NCBI RefSeq assembly: GCF_004283755.1
Contig: NZ_SHMH01000001.1
Location: forward strand, 248,001 to 312,000
Reading direction: 5' to 3'
DNA length: 64,000 nucleotides
DNA from: Pseudoxanthomonas winnipegensis
GTDB lineage: Bacteria; Pseudomonadota; Gammaproteobacteria; Xanthomonadales; Xanthomonadaceae
The notes under the pieces were generated by a model. The model saw nothing but the letters and a program-made list of their open reading frames with translations, was not told the origin of the DNA and did not search any database. The position numbers and the translations under genes were made by a program. Shown here piece after piece: positions 62,387 through 64,000 of this stretch. How positions within the stretch are numbered: the first letter of the stretch is position 1; every line of letters starts with the position of its first letter.

Positions 62387-62507
62387 GTAGAGCGGAGCTT
62401 GCTCCGCTGGGGCCTTCCCTAGGAGACAAACGAAGATCAGCAGAGCTTGCTCCGCTTGGCCTTCCCCACGAACCGAACGGAGAGCAGCGGAGCAAGCTCC
62501 GCTCTAC
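62387..62507. repeat. GTAG-headed REP pair (BIME)
   Basis: Between the methyltransferase start and the end of cysNC: copy 1 at 62387-62408, a degenerate middle copy at about 62438-62457 and the inverted copy at 62486-62507. The remaining sequence of the gap 62206-62563 shows no gene. Confidence 0.8.
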
Positions 62508-62563
62508 AGGGAGGCCGCGACTTGATATGGGGCAGTGGCTCCCACGCCCACGGGGCAGTCCAG

Positions 62564-64000
62564 TCAGGCGAGGCCGAGGTGGGCCAGGACGCGCTCGGCC
62601 ATCTGGTCGGTGGATTCCTCGGCGGCGTGCAGGTGCAGTTCCGGTGCCTCGGGGGCCTCGTAGGGCGAGTCGATGCCGGTGAAGTTGGGGATCTTGCCGG
62701 CGCGCGCCTTGGCGTACAGGCCCTTGACGTCGCGCGCCTCGGCCACGGCCAGCGGCACATCGACGAAGACCTCGACGAACTCGCCCGGCGCGAAGCGTTC
62801 GCGCGCCATGCGCCGCTCGGCGCGGAACGGCGAGATGAAGCTCACCAGCACGATCAGCCCGGCGTCGGCCATCAGCCGCGCGACCTCGGCCACGCGCCGG
62901 ATGTTCTCCACGCGGTCCTCGTCGGTGAAGCCCAGGTCGCGATTCAGGCCATGGCGCACGTTGTCGCCGTCGAGCAGGAAGGTGTGGTGGCCCGAGGCGT
63001 GCAGCCGCTTCTCCACGCGGTTGGCGATGGTGGACTTGCCGGCGCCGGACAGGCCGGTGAACCACAGCACGCGCGGGGTCTGGCCCTTGATGCGGGCGCG
63101 TGCGGCCTTGTCCACGTCCAGATGCTGCCAGTGCACGTTGCCGGCACGACGCAGGGCGAAGTCCAGCGTGCCCGCGCCGACGGTGGCATTGGTCTGGCGA
63201 TCGATCAGGATGAAGCCGCCCAGCGCGCGGTTGCGCGCATAGGGCTCGAAGGCGATCGGCGCGTCCAGCGACAGGTTGCACACGCCCACTTCGTTGAGTT
63301 CCAGACGCTTGGCGGCCAGCGCCTCCTGGGTGTTCACGTCGATGCGGTGCTTGATCTCGCTGACACTGGCGGGCACGGTGCGCGCGCCGATCTGCAGCCA
63401 GTAGGGGCGGCCCGGCAGCAGCGGCGCATCGTCCATCCACAGCAGGTGCGCGGCGAACTGGTCGGACACCTCCGGCGGGTCGCCGGCGGCGGCGATCACA
63501 TCGCCGCGGCTGATGTCGATCTCGTCGGCCAGGGTCAGGGTCACCGCCTGGCCGGCGCGGGCGAACGCCACATCGCCGTTGGCATCCAGCACCCTGGCCA
63601 CGGTCGAACGGCGCGCCGAGGGCAGCACCACCACCGCATCGCCCGGGCGCACCTCACCGGCCGCGACGGTGCCGGCGAAGCCGCGGAAGTTCGCGTTCGG
63701 GCGGTTGACGTACTGCACCGGCAGGCGCAGGCCGAGCGTCTCCGTCGCGTCGTCCAGCGTCAGCGTGTCCAGGTGTTCGAGCAGGCTGGGACCGGCGTAC
63801 CACGGCGTGCGCGAGGAACGGCTGGACAGGTTGTCGCCCTCCAGCGCCGAAAGCGGAATCGCCTGCACCTGCGCGATGCCGAGCTGCTCGGCCAGCGCGC
63901 GGTAGTCGCGCACGATGGCGTCGAACACGGCCTGGTCGAAGTCGACCAGATCCATCTTGTTCACCGCCAGCACCACGTGCCGCAGGCCCAGCAGCGAGAC
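62564..64000 (-). CDS. cysNC: bifunctional sulfate adenylyltransferase subunit 1 / APS kinase, N-terminus beyond the window
   Basis: C-terminal 478 residues of a CysN-CysC fusion (NodQ-like). The CysN part retains the GTPase NKMD motif ([18 protein letters not shown]) and the EF-Tu-like domains 2-3, with [20 protein letters not shown] and [16 protein letters not shown]. The CysC part has P-loop [46 protein letters not shown] and the tail [20 protein letters not shown]. Together with CysD it makes APS from sulfate with GTP hydrolysis, then phosphorylates it to PAPS for assimilation. G1-G3 and the start lie past base 64000, with cysD presumably upstream. Confidence 0.95.
   Translation of the reverse strand, partial: VSLLGLRHVVLAVNKMDLVDFDQAVFDAIVRDYRALAEQLGIAQVQAIPLSALEGDNLSSRSSRTPWYAGPSLLEHLDTLTLDDATETLGLRLPVQYVNRPNANFRGFAGTVAAGEVRPGDAVVVLPSARRSTVARVLDANGDVAFARAGQAVTLTLADEIDISRGDVIAAAGDPPEVSDQFAAHLLWMDDAPLLPGRPYWLQIGARTVPASVSEIKHRIDVNTQEALAAKRLELNEVGVCNLSLDAPIAFEPYARNRALGGFILIDRQTNATVGAGTLDFALRRAGNVHWQHLDVDKAARARIKGQTPRVLWFTGLSGAGKSTIANRVEKRLHASGHHTFLLDGDNVRHGLNRDLGFTDEDRVENIRRVAEVARLMADAGLIVLVSFISPFRAERRMARERFAPGEFVEVFVDVPLAVAEARDVKGLYAKARAGKIPNFTGIDSPYEAPEAPELHLHAAEESTDQMAERVLAHLGLA

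Overview
The window is high-GC DNA from a gammaproteobacterium of the Xanthomonadaceae/Lysobacteraceae type (Xanthomonas, Stenotrophomonas, Lysobacter, Pseudoxanthomonas and relatives). The evidence is strong G/C bias at third codon positions, a TonB-dependent receptor in a carbohydrate locus, a ColRS-like two-component pair, an SAH riboswitch before ahcY, and many GTAG-headed palindromic REP elements of the kind known from Stenotrophomonas and Xanthomonas. The genus cannot be fixed from sequence alone.

Layout. 1-12054: mostly core genes: a DUF6056 membrane protein cut by the left edge with a small membrane partner, uup (ABC-F), a DUF4105 protein, an aldo/keto reductase, ppc, and divergently ahcY under an SAH riboswitch; then a ParD/ParE-type toxin-antitoxin pair, a striking 21-bp inverted repeat, and ybaK. 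12089-18512: a nutrient-uptake block with an OprO/P-type porin, a complete NitT/TauT-type ABC transporter (permease, ATPase, lipoprotein), a PrpF/GalD-type tautomerase and a divergent LysR regulator.

18875-34007: a sugar-utilisation locus. An AgaR-like DeoR regulator sits divergent to a TonB-dependent receptor, and AgaR-like boxes lie in that promoter and again before the catabolic genes. These encode a secreted GH36-type glycosidase, an EamA-type permease, AgaZ, AgaS, a BadF-type amino-sugar kinase and a secreted GH27 glycosidase. AgaZ, AgaS and the kinase point to N-acetylgalactosamine/galactosamine catabolism, so the two glycosidases may release alpha-GalNAc as well as or instead of alpha-galactose. 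A periplasmic amidohydrolase and an M14 carboxypeptidase/DUF3228 pair flank the locus. No obvious cytoplasmic deacetylase or tagatose-bisphosphate aldolase is present.

34145-39237: metF, a DUF4124 protein, a ColRS/VgrRS-like two-component system and rimK. 39317-50747: the most unusual part, a four-gene leftward surface module: a 1470-residue protein with seven Ig-like repeats, DUF11 domains and two C-terminal OmpA-like domains; a 1239-residue outer-membrane beta-barrel; a CshA/GEVED adhesin; and a glycine-rich secreted protein. The last two have unrelated N-termini but the same four-cysteine C-terminal domain ending in CTVD. I propose that this domain is a docking or sorting signal for a dedicated display machine. 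Clustered GTGACT half-sites upstream could be its operator.

50748-52375: a gene-poor stretch with hairpins, a small basic ORF, a 24-bp perfect palindrome and tRNA-Gly(CCC). 52383-64000: an EstA-type autotransporter esterase, trmB, an SLC13/TrkA-C permease, an ACT protein, a Rieske ferredoxin, a small membrane protein, an FAH-family hydrolase, mscL, an M28 peptidase, a TrmH-family methyltransferase and cysNC cut by the right edge. Five GTAG REP pairs lie mainly between convergent genes. No rRNA, CRISPR array, insertion sequence or prophage was found.
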